NCBI GenBank assembly: GCA_900544075.1
Contig: UQTJ01000011.1
Span: forward strand, 1-64,000
Source of the DNA: an uncultured Bacteroides sp.
GTDB lineage: Bacteria; Bacteroidota; Bacteroidia; Bacteroidales; Bacteroidaceae
Direction of reading: 5' to 3'
DNA length: 64,000 nucleotides
The notes under the pieces: generated by a model
Database searches by the model: none
What the model saw: only the letters and a program-made list of their open reading frames with translations
Told to the model about the DNA's origin: nothing
Part shown: positions 27,123 through 34,842 of the stretch, piece after piece
How positions within the stretch are numbered: the stretch's first letter is position 1
Layout of the letters: each line of letters begins with the position of its first letter
Made by a program: the position numbers and the translations under genes

Positions 27123-28781
27123 TTATTTGACGTCTTGATACAAGAAGCGTTTGATACTCTTCTTTGGTGTCTTCTCGAATTCTTCCGGATATATCTTCAC
27201 GCGTGCTATCTGAGAGTATGCCGGGAGTTCCGAGTTCAGGGCTACGCGGTTTTCCTCCATAGCCTTTTCTATATCGCTCGCGCTCATACCGTGTGCGTAT
27301 GCATCGTCGAAATCCGGATAAATCAGAGCTGCCAGTTTGTGGTCTTCCTGCTGTATGACAATACTTTCGCATACGAAAGGAAGGTTGTTCAGCTTGTCTT
27401 CTATTTCTTCCGGATATATGTTCTGACCGGAAGGACCGAGGAGCATGTTCTTGCTACGTCCTTTTATGGTGATGTTGCCATTTTCGTCCATTATACCCAA
27501 GTCGCCGGTGTGCAGCCATCCGTCTTTGTCTATGGCCTGTGCGGTAGCTTCAGGATTCTTGTAATAGCCGAGCATCACATTGTCACCTCTTGTTATGATT
27601 TCGCCTACAATGTTGGCCGGGTCCGGACTGTCTATTCTTACTTCCATGCGCGGAGCTGCCTTGCCGCATGAGCCCGGTTTGAAGCGTTTCCAGTCTTCAT
27701 AACAGATTATCGGACCACATTCCGTCATTCCGTAACCGACAGTATAAGGGAATTCGATATCTCTGAGCAGTTTCTCTACATCCTGATTGAATGCCGCACC
27801 ACCGATAATCACTTCGTAGAAGTTTCCTCCGAATGCCTGTACCATGTGTTCTCTTACGGCAGCCTTTATCTTGTCGTTGATGATAGGCACTTTCAGGAGA
27901 ATCTTCATCTTGAGTGTTTCCAGTTTAGGAAGCACATTCTTCTTGATGATTTTCTCTATAATCAGAGGTACTGAAATTACTATGTTAGGTTTTACATCTG
28001 CAAATGCCTGGAAGATGATTTTCGGGCTTGGCATACGTGTAAGGAAGTATATGTGACATCCCGAACACATTTCGTATATGAACTCGAATGCCAGACCGTA
28101 CATATGTGCCATAGGAAGTATTGATATAACCTTGTCACCCGGTTTGAGGGTCAATACTTCGAATGCAAACTGGGTGTTAGACCACAGCGACCTGTAAGGA
28201 AGCATAACTCCCTTTGAGAAACTTGTTGTACCTGAAGTGTAGTTGATTATGGCAAGTTCCTCAGGATTGTCGCGACGGTAGGACACATGCTCGCGTCTGA
28301 AATTCTTAGGGAATTTCTTTCCGAACATTTCGTTCAGATGCTCTCTAGCGTACAGGAGCTTCTCGCTACGGCATACCAATAGGGTGAAGTCTGTCATAAG
28401 GATGATACCTTCGAGTGCAGGCATTTCTGCTTCGTTGAGGTTTTCCCATGCCATGTCGCCCACGAACAGTATGCGTGCGTCAGAGTGGTTTACAATGTTG
28501 TGGACATTGTCCGGCTTGAACTCATGCAGAATAGGAACAGCCAAGGCTCCGTAAGTTAGGATTGCCAGGAATGCTACTCCCCAGTGAGAACTGTTTCTTC
28601 CGCATAATGCCACCTTGTCTCCGGGTTTTACGCCACTTTCTTCTAAAAGAATATGAAGTTTTTCGATTTTTCTGGCTACGTCCTTGTATTGAAGTGTAGC
28701 TCCCTTATAGTCGGTAAGAGCGTCAAGGTCCCAGTTTTTCTTGATACTTTCTTCTATGAAAGCTATGAAACTTTTTTCCAT
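27123..28781 (-). CDS. AMP-binding acyl-CoA/acyl-ACP ligase
   Basis: The 552-residue enzyme shows YTSGTTSFSKGVMLPY (P-loop), GYGMTECGPI, HTGDLGIMDENGNITIKGRS and the hinge LLGPSGQNIYPEEIED of adenylate-forming ligases. It resembles bacterial long-chain fatty-acid CoA ligases of the FadD15 kind. I start at ATG 28781 (MEKSFIAFIEESI), since eight upstream codons reach towards the promoter. A textbook promoter precedes it. The surface repeat protein gene follows after three bases. Confidence 0.92.
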   Translation of the reverse strand: MEKSFIAFIEESIKKNWDLDALTDYKGATLQYKDVARKIEKLHILLEESGVKPGDKVALCGRNSSHWGVAFLAILTYGALAVPILHEFKPDNVHNIVNHSDARILFVGDMAWENLNEAEMPALEGIILMTDFTLLVCRSEKLLYAREHLNEMFGKKFPKNFRREHVSYRRDNPEELAIINYTSGTTSFSKGVMLPYRSLWSNTQFAFEVLTLKPGDKVISILPMAHMYGLAFEFIYEMCSGCHIYFLTRMPSPKIIFQAFADVKPNIVISVPLIIEKIIKKNVLPKLETLKMKILLKVPIINDKIKAAVREHMVQAFGGNFYEVIIGGAAFNQDVEKLLRDIEFPYTVGYGMTECGPIICYEDWKRFKPGSCGKAAPRMEVRIDSPDPANIVGEIITRGDNVMLGYYKNPEATAQAIDKDGWLHTGDLGIMDENGNITIKGRSKNMLLGPSGQNIYPEEIEDKLNNLPFVCESIVIQQEDHKLAALIYPDFDDAYAHGMSASDIEKAMEENRVALNSELPAYSQIARVKIYPEEFEKTPKKSIKRFLYQDVK

Positions 28782-28821
28782 AATTGTTTTTTTGAGTGTG
28801 CACAAAATTCAGTGTGTTGTG

Positions 28822-28852
28822 CAAATATACGATTTAGTTATAAGTTTTCAAA
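28822..28852 (-). promoter_or_regulatory. complete Bacteroidetes promoter for the acyl-CoA ligase
   Basis: On the minus strand TTTG (28849-28852) is followed after 19 bases by TATATTTG (28822-28829). Both elements and the spacing match the Bacteroidetes consensus. The start codon is 40 bases downstream. Confidence 0.8.
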
Positions 28853-28882
28853 TTATTTGTCAATAAAACGTAATAAAATGAA

Positions 28883-28938
28883 AGGTGTTCTCGATAAATA
28901 GCTTTTATAATCTTTTTTAACTATTGTCGGGAACACCT
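28883..28938 (-). terminator. terminator after the dihydroorotate-dehydrogenase-like gene
   Basis: AGGTGTTCTCGATAAATAG (28883-28901) pairs with CTATTGTCGGGAACACCT (28921-28938), with small mismatches, around a 19-base AT-rich loop. It ends the minus-strand three-gene set that finishes at 28975. Confidence 0.7.
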
Positions 28939-28974
28939 CTCCGGTTTTATTTCAACTTATAAGTATTTCTTACA

Positions 28975-29949
28975 TCACTCGTGGTTGCTGTAGTATTTCA
29001 TGAACTGTGTTCTTTCGAATGGATTAATGCTTCCGGCAGCCTTTGCGTTCATGACTCCCTTCATGCTTTCAATGCTTTCGTAGCCTTTTGATTCCATCCA
29101 AGCAGAGAGTTCTTTTGTCATTTCAGCTATTTCCTTTTCGCCGTACTTGTAGATAGCGCTGCACACTTCCACTGCACTTGCTCCGGCAAGAATAGACTTG
29201 ATTACTCCCTTACCACAGTGTACACCGCCTGAGATAGCATAGTCTATCTGAGGAACTTCTGCCGATGCGATGGCTGTCCATCTGATTTTTTCTGCAAGCT
29301 CATTCGATTCGCTCATCACATTTGTGCTTGTGAAAGTCATTGTGTCGATGTTGATGTCCGGCTGATAGAAACGGTTGAACAGCACCACTGCTGCAGCTCC
29401 GTTGGCATAAAGCTGGTTGATAAGGGCCACAGGGTTTGTAAGGTTGCTGCCGAGTTTCATTATTACAGGAATGCTTACTGCTTTCTTGATATTCTTCAGT
29501 ACGTCGATGTGCATCTGCTCGAAACTTCCGTAAGTATAGTCTTTGTCCGACTGCAATGAAAGGATATTGATTTCCAGTGCATCGGCTCCGGCTTCTTCCA
29601 TATGTTTTGCAAAGTCTGTCCATTCGCTTGTAGAATAGCAGTTGATACTTGCTATCACAGGTATGCTGCATGCTTTTTTAGCCTCTTTGATTAGCTCGAT
29701 ATGCTCGTTAAGTGCATTCGAACGTACATATGCATTAAGATAATCGTCCGCTTCAGGAGCACCGTAACCGCTCATCTGTCCTGCCTGTATGCTGATTTGT
29801 TCCTCGAATACAGATTTCAGAACAACGGCGCCGGCACCTGCAGCTTCCAGTTTCTTGATTTTCTCTACGCTGTTTGTAAGACCTGAACTGCTCACGATAA
29901 CAGGATTCTTCAGTTTTAATCCTGCAAAAGTTGTTGTTAATTGTGTCAT
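28975..29949 (-). CDS. dihydroorotate dehydrogenase-like flavoprotein
   Basis: The 324-residue protein is a PyrD-type TIM barrel: NPVIVSSSGLTNSVEKI at the N-terminus, ALEINILSLQSD, PVIMKLGSNLTNPVAL (strand with substrate/FMN lysine), and AISGGVHCGKGVIKSILAGA near the phosphate-binding end. Bacteroidetes carry this form besides true PyrD, and it is usually annotated only as dihydroorotate-dehydrogenase-like, so the substrate is open. It follows the YggS-type gene by 15 bases and is the last gene of its transcript. It ends with TGA. Confidence 0.85.
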   Translation of the reverse strand: MTQLTTTFAGLKLKNPVIVSSSGLTNSVEKIKKLEAAGAGAVVLKSVFEEQISIQAGQMSGYGAPEADDYLNAYVRSNALNEHIELIKEAKKACSIPVIASINCYSTSEWTDFAKHMEEAGADALEINILSLQSDKDYTYGSFEQMHIDVLKNIKKAVSIPVIMKLGSNLTNPVALINQLYANGAAAVVLFNRFYQPDINIDTMTFTSTNVMSESNELAEKIRWTAIASAEVPQIDYAISGGVHCGKGVIKSILAGASAVEVCSAIYKYGEKEIAEMTKELSAWMESKGYESIESMKGVMNAKAAGSINPFERTQFMKYYSNHE

Positions 29950-29964
29950 AATATAAATATGATT

Positions 29965-30633
29965 TTAATAGTTTCTCATTCCGAATATTTTACTTCCGAT
30001 TCTTACGAGTGTGCTGCCATGCTTTATTGCCAGATGATAGTCGTCGGACATTCCCATCGACAATTCTTTGAATGAATTGCAGTCCTTGAAGAACGTTGAT
30101 TTCAACTCGTTGAAGTATGCCGCAAGCTTTGTAAACTCGCTTTCTATCATTGCGTCATCATCGGTGTTAGTGGCCATACCCATGATTCCACTTATGCATA
30201 CATTTTTGAGTTCTTTCCAGCTGCCTTCATTGAGCATCTCCGTACATTCTTCCGGAGTGAATCCGAATTTTGTCTCTTCCTTGGCAATGTGTATTTCCAG
30301 CAGGCATGGTATTACTCTGTCTGCTTTTGCAGCCTGCTTGTTTATTTCGGCAAGCAGCTTGTAGGAATCAACGGCATGAATCATAGATATATAAGGTGCA
30401 ATGTACTTCACTTTGTTAGTCTGCAAGTGACCTATGAAATGCCATTCTATGTTTTGCGGAAGGACTGTATGCTTTTCCTCCAACTCTTGCACTTTGCTTT
30501 CTCCGAAGATTCTCTGTCCTGCATCGTATGCCTCCTTAATGGCTTCGGCAGGGTGGAACTTCGATACGGCAACGAGTTGTGTGGTCTGTGGCAACTCTGC
30601 TTTTATTTCACTCAATATTGCTTTAATATCCAT
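29965..30633 (-). CDS. YggS/PLPBP-type PLP homeostasis protein
   Basis: The 222-residue protein has the YggS fold landmarks: PLP lysine K25 in LVAVSKFHP, FGESKVQELEEK, WHFIGHLQTNKVKYI, SGIMGMATNTDD, and SMGMSDDYHLAIKHGSTLVRIG for the phosphate end. This family binds pyridoxal phosphate without known catalytic activity and balances vitamin B6 and amino-acid pools in the cytoplasm. It sits between the DUF4494 gene (15 bases upstream) and the dihydroorotate-dehydrogenase-like gene (15 bases downstream). Confidence 0.95.
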   Translation of the reverse strand: MDIKAILSEIKAELPQTTQLVAVSKFHPAEAIKEAYDAGQRIFGESKVQELEEKHTVLPQNIEWHFIGHLQTNKVKYIAPYISMIHAVDSYKLLAEINKQAAKADRVIPCLLEIHIAKEETKFGFTPEECTEMLNEGSWKELKNVCISGIMGMATNTDDDAMIESEFTKLAAYFNELKSTFFKDCNSFKELSMGMSDDYHLAIKHGSTLVRIGSKIFGMRNY

Positions 30634-30648
30634 GATTGATTTCTTTTC

Positions 30649-31128
30649 TTATCTGTTTGCTGCATCCGGGAATTCCGGTTTCACGTCCGGTTCTGCCGAG
30701 TATGGATAAACATCCATTATGGCTGTTTCGGCTACTGATGCTATCACGTAGTCTGCCATTGTACCTTTCATGCCTTCGTCCAGTTTCTTGATAGAGTCCT
30801 TCAGGTCGGCAGCCTGTACAAGTACATTGGTAGCTGTTTTCTTTTCAGCTCCGCTCTTTTCGTCGAGGGTTATGAAATAGAGCTTGCATTTATACCATTT
30901 GTCGGCTTCATCGTCCTCGCAGAAAAAGAGTTCGCTGTAGTTTGCTCTCTTTATGTCAGAAACGGTAAACTCTCCGCTTATGAATGGTGTAATCTCTTCT
31001 ATTATTCTTGATTCAGCTTCTGTAAAGCTCAGTGCATCTACTAAATAAGGCTCTGTCACCTTCTTGTTCATGCCGTTTTCTGCTACTTTCTCGTATCTGA
31101 TTTTGCATTCAAACCAATTATGCATCAT
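30649..31128 (-). CDS. DUF4494 family protein
   Basis: The 159-residue cytoplasmic protein starts MMHNWFECKIRYEKV and contains VTEPYLVDALSFTEAESRII and KWYKCKLYFITLDEKSG, which match the DUF4494 family of Bacteroidetes. The two WxxCK/YKCK phrases suggest a duplicated strand pattern. No function is known. It opens the minus-strand set with the YggS-type and dihydroorotate-dehydrogenase-like genes and has a good -7 element 48 bases upstream. Confidence 0.85.
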   Translation of the reverse strand: MMHNWFECKIRYEKVAENGMNKKVTEPYLVDALSFTEAESRIIEEITPFISGEFTVSDIKRANYSELFFCEDDEADKWYKCKLYFITLDEKSGAEKKTATNVLVQAADLKDSIKKLDEGMKGTMADYVIASVAETAIMDVYPYSAEPDVKPEFPDAANR

Positions 31129-31175
31129 GTCGTTTTACGTTTTTTTATTTAAATAGTACATATAATTTACTTCGA

Positions 31176-31183
31176 CAAAGATA
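31176..31183 (-). promoter_or_regulatory. -7 element for the DUF4494-YggS set
   Basis: TATCTTTG on the minus strand matches TAnnTTTG fully, 47 bases before the DUF4494 start. Confidence 0.6.
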
Positions 31184-31236
31184 GTATTTATTTGTAAACA
31201 GTGTACGAAAACGGACAAAACTTTCTTGTCTGTTAG

Positions 31237-31267
31237 TTGTTTTATTTGGCTAATCAGTTTATATTTG
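31237..31267 (+). promoter_or_regulatory. promoter for the aminotransferase-permease pair
   Basis: TTG (31237-31239) is followed after 20 bases by TATATTTG (31260-31267). Spacing and -7 match the Bacteroidetes consensus. The start codon lies 30 bases downstream, and the promoter is divergent from that of DUF4494. Confidence 0.75.
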
Positions 31268-31297
31268 CAGTCAAAATTTTATATAACATAATAAATT

Positions 31298-32500
31298 ATG
31301 CCACAAATATCCATAAGAGGAAACGAAATGCCAGAATCGCCAATCAGAAAATTGGCACCATTGGCCGAAGCTGCGAAAGGGAAAGGGATTCATGTGTATC
31401 ACCTGAATATAGGTCAGCCTGACCTGCCAACTCCACGAGCGGCCTTGGACGCAATTCGTAATATAGACCGTACTGTGCTTGAGTACAGTCCGAGCCAGGG
31501 ATATAGGAGCTATCGTGAGAAATTGGTTGGTTACTACAAGAAATATGATATAAACCTTACGGCTGATGATATTATCATTACCACCGGAGGCTCTGAAGCT
31601 GTGCTGTTCGCTTTCATGAGCTGTCTTAATCCGGGCGATGAAATCATTGTGCCGGAACCTGCATATGCCAACTATATGGCTTTTGCCATTTCTGCAGGTG
31701 CCGTAATCAGAACCGTCACCACTACTATAGAGGAGGGCTTCTCGCTGCCTAAGGTAGAGAAGTTCGAGGAACTGATAAACGAGCGTACAAAAGGTATTCT
31801 GATATGTAATCCTAATAATCCGACAGGCTATCTTTACACTCGCAGGGAGATGAACCAGATTCACGACCTTGTGAAGAAATATGACTTGTTCCTGTTCTCG
31901 GACGAAGTCTACAGGGAATTTATCTATACAGGTTCGCCATATATCTCGGCATGTCATCTGCAGGGAATAGAACAGAATGTAGTCCTTATCGACTCTGTGT
32001 CAAAGAGATACTCTGAATGCGGTATCCGTATCGGTGCTCTTATCACAAAGAATCCTGAAGTGCGCAAGGCGGTGATGAAGTTCTGTCAGGCCAGACTGAG
32101 TCCTCCACTGATAGGTCAGATAGCTGCCGAAGCATCGCTTGACGAACCGGAAGAATATTCACGCGAGACATACGACGAATATGTGGAACGCAGAAAGTGT
32201 CTGATAGACGGACTGAACAGAATACCGGGCGTATACTCGCCTATACCTATGGGAGCTTTCTACACTGTGGCAAAACTGCCTGTAGACGACAGTGAGAAGT
32301 TTTGCGCGTGGTGTCTGTCAGAGTTCGAGTATGAAGGCGAGACTGTGATGCTTGCTCCTGCCAGCGGTTTCTATACTACTCCGGGTGCGGGCAAGAACGA
32401 AGTGCGTCTGGCATACGTTCTGAAGAAAGAGGATTTGGTTCGTGCGCTTTTTGTTCTGAGAAAGGCGTTGGAGGCATATCCGGGAAGAGTAGACGAATAA
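31298..32500 (+). CDS. class I/II PLP-dependent aminotransferase
   Basis: The 400-residue enzyme has fold-type I aminotransferase motifs: NIGQPDLPTP, TTGGSEAVLFAF, CNPNNPTGYLY, and the PLP lysine K236 in DSVSKRYSECGIRIG, with the substrate-carboxylate arginine near EVRLAYVL. It is close to the aspartate/aromatic aminotransferase branch, but the substrate cannot be fixed by eye. Cytoplasmic. The LolC/E-like permease starts three bases after its stop, an arrangement that implies co-transcription rather than a shared pathway. Confidence 0.92.
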   Translation: MPQISIRGNEMPESPIRKLAPLAEAAKGKGIHVYHLNIGQPDLPTPRAALDAIRNIDRTVLEYSPSQGYRSYREKLVGYYKKYDINLTADDIIITTGGSEAVLFAFMSCLNPGDEIIVPEPAYANYMAFAISAGAVIRTVTTTIEEGFSLPKVEKFEELINERTKGILICNPNNPTGYLYTRREMNQIHDLVKKYDLFLFSDEVYREFIYTGSPYISACHLQGIEQNVVLIDSVSKRYSECGIRIGALITKNPEVRKAVMKFCQARLSPPLIGQIAAEASLDEPEEYSRETYDEYVERRKCLIDGLNRIPGVYSPIPMGAFYTVAKLPVDDSEKFCAWCLSEFEYEGETVMLAPASGFYTTPGAGKNEVRLAYVLKKEDLVRALFVLRKALEAYPGRVDE

Positions 32501-32503
32501 CAT

Positions 32504-33748
32504 ATGAACTGGAAACTATTTATAGCGCGTCGTATATACAAGAATAACGACGGTAGTAAAGAGGTATCAAAGCCGGCTGTGCGCATTGCCATGGCCGGCA
32601 TTTCTATTGGCCTTGCCGTAATGATAGTATCGGTAGCGGTGGTTATCGGCTTCAAGAATCAGGTGCGCGACAAGGTGGTGGGGCTTGCATCGGAGGTTAT
32701 AGTGACCAGTCTTGATGATGCACAGCTTTATATGACCGCACCCATTGCTGCCGGCGACAGCCTAATGGAGACACTGTCCGTGAAACCGGACATCAGCCAT
32801 GTGCAGCGTTATTCCGTCAAGCCGGGAATGATAATGACAGACGATAGTTTCCAGGGTATGGTGGTGAAAGGAGTGGGGCAGGAGTATGACCTCAGCTATA
32901 TCCGTAAGCATATCATCGATGGGGAAATACCTGAGTTTACAGATACGGCGGCCACGAACAGGGTGCTGATATCGAAGTCAATGGCCGACAAGCTGCATCT
33001 CAAGACCGGTGACAGGATTTACACTTACTATGTAGATGACAATGTGCGTGCCCGCAGACTTACGGTTTCTGCTATCTATCAGACCAACTTCTCCGCTTTC
33101 GACGATTATTTTCTTCTTACAGATATTTATACCGTTAACCGCCTGAACAAATGGGAGCCGGACCAGGTGAGCGGTATAGAAATAGACGTGGACGACTATT
33201 CGCGCATTGATGCCGTGAACGACGATATCCGCACCGGCCTGTTCGAGGCTTCCGACAAGTACGGGCAGAGCTATTTCTCGCGTACCATTGTCGAAGCCAA
33301 TCCGCAGATTTTTGCATGGCTGGATTTGCTCGACCTCAATGTGTGGGTAATCCTGATACTTATGACCGGAGTGGCAGGATTTACCATGATTTCCGGTCTG
33401 CTGATAATAATCCTTGAGCGTACGAATATGATTGGAGTGCTGAAGGCTATGGGAGCCGACAATAATTCCATCAGGAAAATCTTCCTCTCGTTCTCCGTGT
33501 TTCTGATAGGAAGGGGGATGCTGTGGGGGAATGTGATAGGTCTGTCGCTCTGTCTGATACAATATTTCTTCGAGCCGATAAAGCTTGACCCTACTGTATA
33601 TTATGTAAGCTCTGTCCCTATAGAGCTGAATATCCTTGTCTACATTCTGCTGAATGTCTTTACGCTGATAGTGTCTGTTCTGATGCTTGTAGGACCTTCT
33701 TATCTCATAAGCAGGATTCATCCGGCACGTTCAATCCGATACGAATAG
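32504..33748 (+). CDS. LolC/LolE-like FtsX-domain permease
   Basis: This 414-residue membrane protein has one N-terminal helix (IAMAGISIGLAVMIVSVAVV), a periplasmic MacB-like domain to about 270, and three C-terminal helices (ILMTGVAGFTMISGLLIIIL onward) with the ERTNMIGVLKAMGA motif of FtsX/LolE permeases. This four-helix plan and length match LolC/E, which extract lipoproteins from the inner membrane for transport outward. Its ATPase partner would be a LolD encoded elsewhere. It ends in the region with the second 104-bp repeat. Confidence 0.9.
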   Translation: MNWKLFIARRIYKNNDGSKEVSKPAVRIAMAGISIGLAVMIVSVAVVIGFKNQVRDKVVGLASEVIVTSLDDAQLYMTAPIAAGDSLMETLSVKPDISHVQRYSVKPGMIMTDDSFQGMVVKGVGQEYDLSYIRKHIIDGEIPEFTDTAATNRVLISKSMADKLHLKTGDRIYTYYVDDNVRARRLTVSAIYQTNFSAFDDYFLLTDIYTVNRLNKWEPDQVSGIEIDVDDYSRIDAVNDDIRTGLFEASDKYGQSYFSRTIVEANPQIFAWLDLLDLNVWVILILMTGVAGFTMISGLLIIILERTNMIGVLKAMGADNNSIRKIFLSFSVFLIGRGMLWGNVIGLSLCLIQYFFEPIKLDPTVYYVSSVPIELNILVYILLNVFTLIVSVLMLVGPSYLISRIHPARSIRYE

Positions 33749-33786
33749 TAAAGTGGACGTGCATTTTCCGTGAAATTTCTAAGAAA

Positions 33787-33890
33787 AGAAACCGTAACAC
33801 GTACGTGTTACGCCCGTTGCACGTTCGTGTTACGCGCGTGACACGCTCGTGTTCCACCCGTTACACGTTCGTGTAACGCCAAGTCTGTTT
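33787..33890. repeat. 104-bp repeat element, copy B (inverted relative to copy A)
   Basis: Four 22-base units lie at 33792-33813, 33814-33835, 33836-33857 and 33858-33879. Each is an imperfect palindrome of the form ACACGnnCGTGT; the first again has AACACGTACGTGTT. Its flanks AGAAACCG and CGCCAAGTCTGTTT are the reverse complement of those of copy A at 15750-15853, with one difference in the latter. It follows the LolC/E-like gene, again at a 3' end between convergent genes. Confidence 0.85.
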
Positions 33891-33953
33891 CGGCGTTTCC
33901 GGGAATGAAACGGCAAATTCAGTCTTATCCTTTTAGGAGATATCTGAAAACAA

Positions 33954-34004
33954 AAACGAAATGTCAGATACAAGGTTTGCTCCTATGTATCGGACATTTC
34001 GTTT
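33954..34004. terminator. bidirectional terminator between LolC/E-like and Crp/Fnr genes
   Basis: Arms 33954-33972 and 33986-34004 (AAACGAAATGTC core) form a 19-base stem with one mismatch and a 13-base loop, between convergent genes. Confidence 0.75.
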
Positions 34005-34025
34005 CCAAATATCATCTTTGGCGGT

Positions 34026-34727
34026 TTAGCCTATTTTGCTTATTTTCTTCAGTTTCTCTTCGTCGATAAGTTTTATCTTTCTTCCGTCAATGATTATAAG
34101 TTTTTCGGAAGCAAAGTTTGACAGTGTGCGAATGGCATTCGAAGTAGTCATGTTCGAGAGGTTTGCCAGGTCTTCGCGCGAGAGATAGATACTCAGCGTA
34201 CACTGGTCTTCTTCCACTCCGTATGTATCTTTGAGGAACAGCAGCGATTCAGCCAGTCTTCCGCGTATGTGCTTCTGTGTAAGGCTTACTGTTCTTTCGT
34301 CCGAAATACCTAAGTCGATGGACAACTGTCTGATGAAGAACAGTCCTAATTCGGCATTTTCTTCAAGAAGTTTCACTATGCATGTCATCGGTATCAGACA
34401 TATTGTGCAAGGCTCGAATGCAGCAGCTGCGGTAACAAAGTTTTCGTTGGCAAAATACGCTCTGTAAGCGAAGTATTCTTTGTCTTTGATAACCCTTATT
34501 ATCTGGCTTCTTCCGCCGACCCCGTCTTTATATATCTTCACTTTCCCTTTCAGCAGGCACATCAAGTGCTTAGGTGTTTCTCCTTCACAATATATAGTTT
34601 CGTTTTTCTTGTACTTCTGTATTGTGAAGTTCTGCGCTAAATAATCTTTTTGAGCGTCTGTTAATGGTTGCCATAAATCGGGAATACTCTCGGCAATCTC
34701 AGTTTCAGATAATTCTTTTTTCACCAT
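34026..34727 (-). CDS. Crp/Fnr-family transcriptional regulator
   Basis: The 233-residue protein has an N-terminal cyclic-nucleotide-type barrel (about 35-140, with ETIYCEGETPKHLMCLLKGK) and a C-terminal winged helix (about 165-220, LSREDLANLSNMTTSNAIRT). No cysteine cluster typical of an iron-sulfur FNR is seen at the N-terminus. The ligand and targets are unknown. It is divergent from the DUF5686 gene with a short shared promoter region, so it could regulate that neighbour, but this is only positional. Confidence 0.92.
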   Translation of the reverse strand: MVKKELSETEIAESIPDLWQPLTDAQKDYLAQNFTIQKYKKNETIYCEGETPKHLMCLLKGKVKIYKDGVGGRSQIIRVIKDKEYFAYRAYFANENFVTAAAAFEPCTICLIPMTCIVKLLEENAELGLFFIRQLSIDLGISDERTVSLTQKHIRGRLAESLLFLKDTYGVEEDQCTLSIYLSREDLANLSNMTTSNAIRTLSNFASEKLIIIDGRKIKLIDEEKLKKISKIG

Positions 34728-34755
34728 AGATGTTATAAAAACGTGTTATATAGCA

Positions 34756-34763
34756 CAAAGGTA
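34756..34763 (-). promoter_or_regulatory. -7 element for the Crp/Fnr regulator
   Basis: TACCTTTG on the minus strand matches TAnnTTTG, 28 bases upstream of the start codon. Confidence 0.6.
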
Positions 34764-34826
34764 AGAATAAAAATTAAAAAAAACTCTTTTTACGATTAAA
34801 AATAAAAGTTTCATAGGTGTTTTGTG

Positions 34827-34834
34827 TATTTTTG
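34827..34834 (+). promoter_or_regulatory. -7 element for the DUF5686 gene
   Basis: TATTTTTG matches TAnnTTTG and ends eight bases before the ATG at 34843. It lies inside the longest ORF (which would begin at 34822), so that upstream start cannot be on this transcript; the mRNA would have almost no leader. Confidence 0.55.
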
Positions 34835-34842
34835 TTTCTGAT

